64,000 bases of DNA from Acanthaster planci. Lineage: Eukaryota > Echinodermata > Asteroidea > Valvatida > Acanthasteridae. Location of the stretch: the NCBI RefSeq assembly GCF_001949145.1, contig NW_019091403.1, positions 389,650-453,649 of the forward strand. Direction: 5' to 3'. A program made the translations under genes and the position numbers. The notes under the pieces were generated by a model. It worked only from the letters and a program-made list of their open reading frames with translations, was not told the DNA's origin and ran no database searches. This document shows positions 63,764 through 64,000 of this stretch, in pieces. Positions within the stretch are counted from its first letter, which is position 1. Each line of letters opens with the position of its first letter.

Positions 63764-64000
63764 ATTCCAGAAATTAGGGGTCCAAAAGTTTGACATTTTG
63801 GTGCCCCTGTTACATCTGACCTTTTATATTTTGATGTGGAAATATCACTGGAATTGATTTCAAACTATTACTATTTGTTTGGCAGGTAATTTGCATTGAT
63901 TCATCACTCCTGGATATTAGAAAATGTGTTCTGAACTTACAAAATCGTAGGTCAGATGTGACAGGGACACGAAAATAAACGGACCCCTAATTTCTGGAAT
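63764..64000. mobile_element. MITE with perfect 20 bp terminal inverted repeats, cut by window end
   Basis: ATTCCAGAAATTAGGGGTCC at 63764-63783 is exactly repeated in reverse at 63981-64000. The similarity continues inward to CCTGTTACATCTGACCT (ending 63822) against AGGTCAGATGTGACAGG (from 63949). The ~125 bp interior is AT-rich and non-coding. The element may extend beyond the window, so the duplicated target site cannot be seen. Near-identical ends suggest a fairly young insertion. Confidence 0.9.

Overview
This is a eukaryotic, intron-rich, AT-leaning window of about 64 kb. It shows spliced genes with canonical GT/AG boundaries, kilobase introns, tRNA-derived SINE and hairpin-type DNA repeats, and many TACATGTA palindromes. 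I see no bacterial operon structure, rRNA or CRISPR. The gene content and repeat style suggest a marine invertebrate, most likely a non-vertebrate deuterostome (echinoderm, hemichordate or lancelet). The phylum is inference and not firm.

Region 1 (about 2.0-12.3 kb, + strand) holds a complete LIN28 gene. I reassembled it from four exons: 2011-2017, 2275-2450, 9210-9379 and 9785-10031. The intron phases agree, and the total is exactly 600 nt, encoding 199 residues. The protein has an N-terminal Ala/Gly/Ser-rich tail, a cold-shock domain split by a 6.8 kb intron, a basic linker, two CCHC zinc knuckles and a Ser/Thr-rich tail. Downstream sequence has two miR-125/lin-4 seed matches 50 nt apart and a weak let-7 seed match. 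These fit the ancient lin-4/let-7/LIN28 circuit if the 3' UTR reaches that far.

Region 2 (about 12.3-16.6 kb) is intergenic. It holds two inverted copies of a dispersed repeat.

Region 3 (about 16.6 kb to at least 49.6 kb, + strand) belongs to a long SAM-domain gene. Its first coding exon (17788-18529) has a SAM domain very close to that of SAMD5 (SASH1/SAMD5 type), followed by an acidic Tyr-rich stretch and a Cys cluster. Later candidate exons at 43608 and 49405/49429 are compatible in phase. Small ATG-plus-donor exons inside the introns may be alternative first exons, but these are weak. The 43.6 kb exon runs directly into a 46 bp minisatellite that appears to have duplicated its 5' splice site.

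Region 4 (49.6-64 kb) is non-coding as far as I can see. It has pyrimidine tracts, a possible LINE tail and, at the right end, two terminal-inverted-repeat elements; the last runs to the window edge. Nearly all long open frames in the window are chance frames, not genes.
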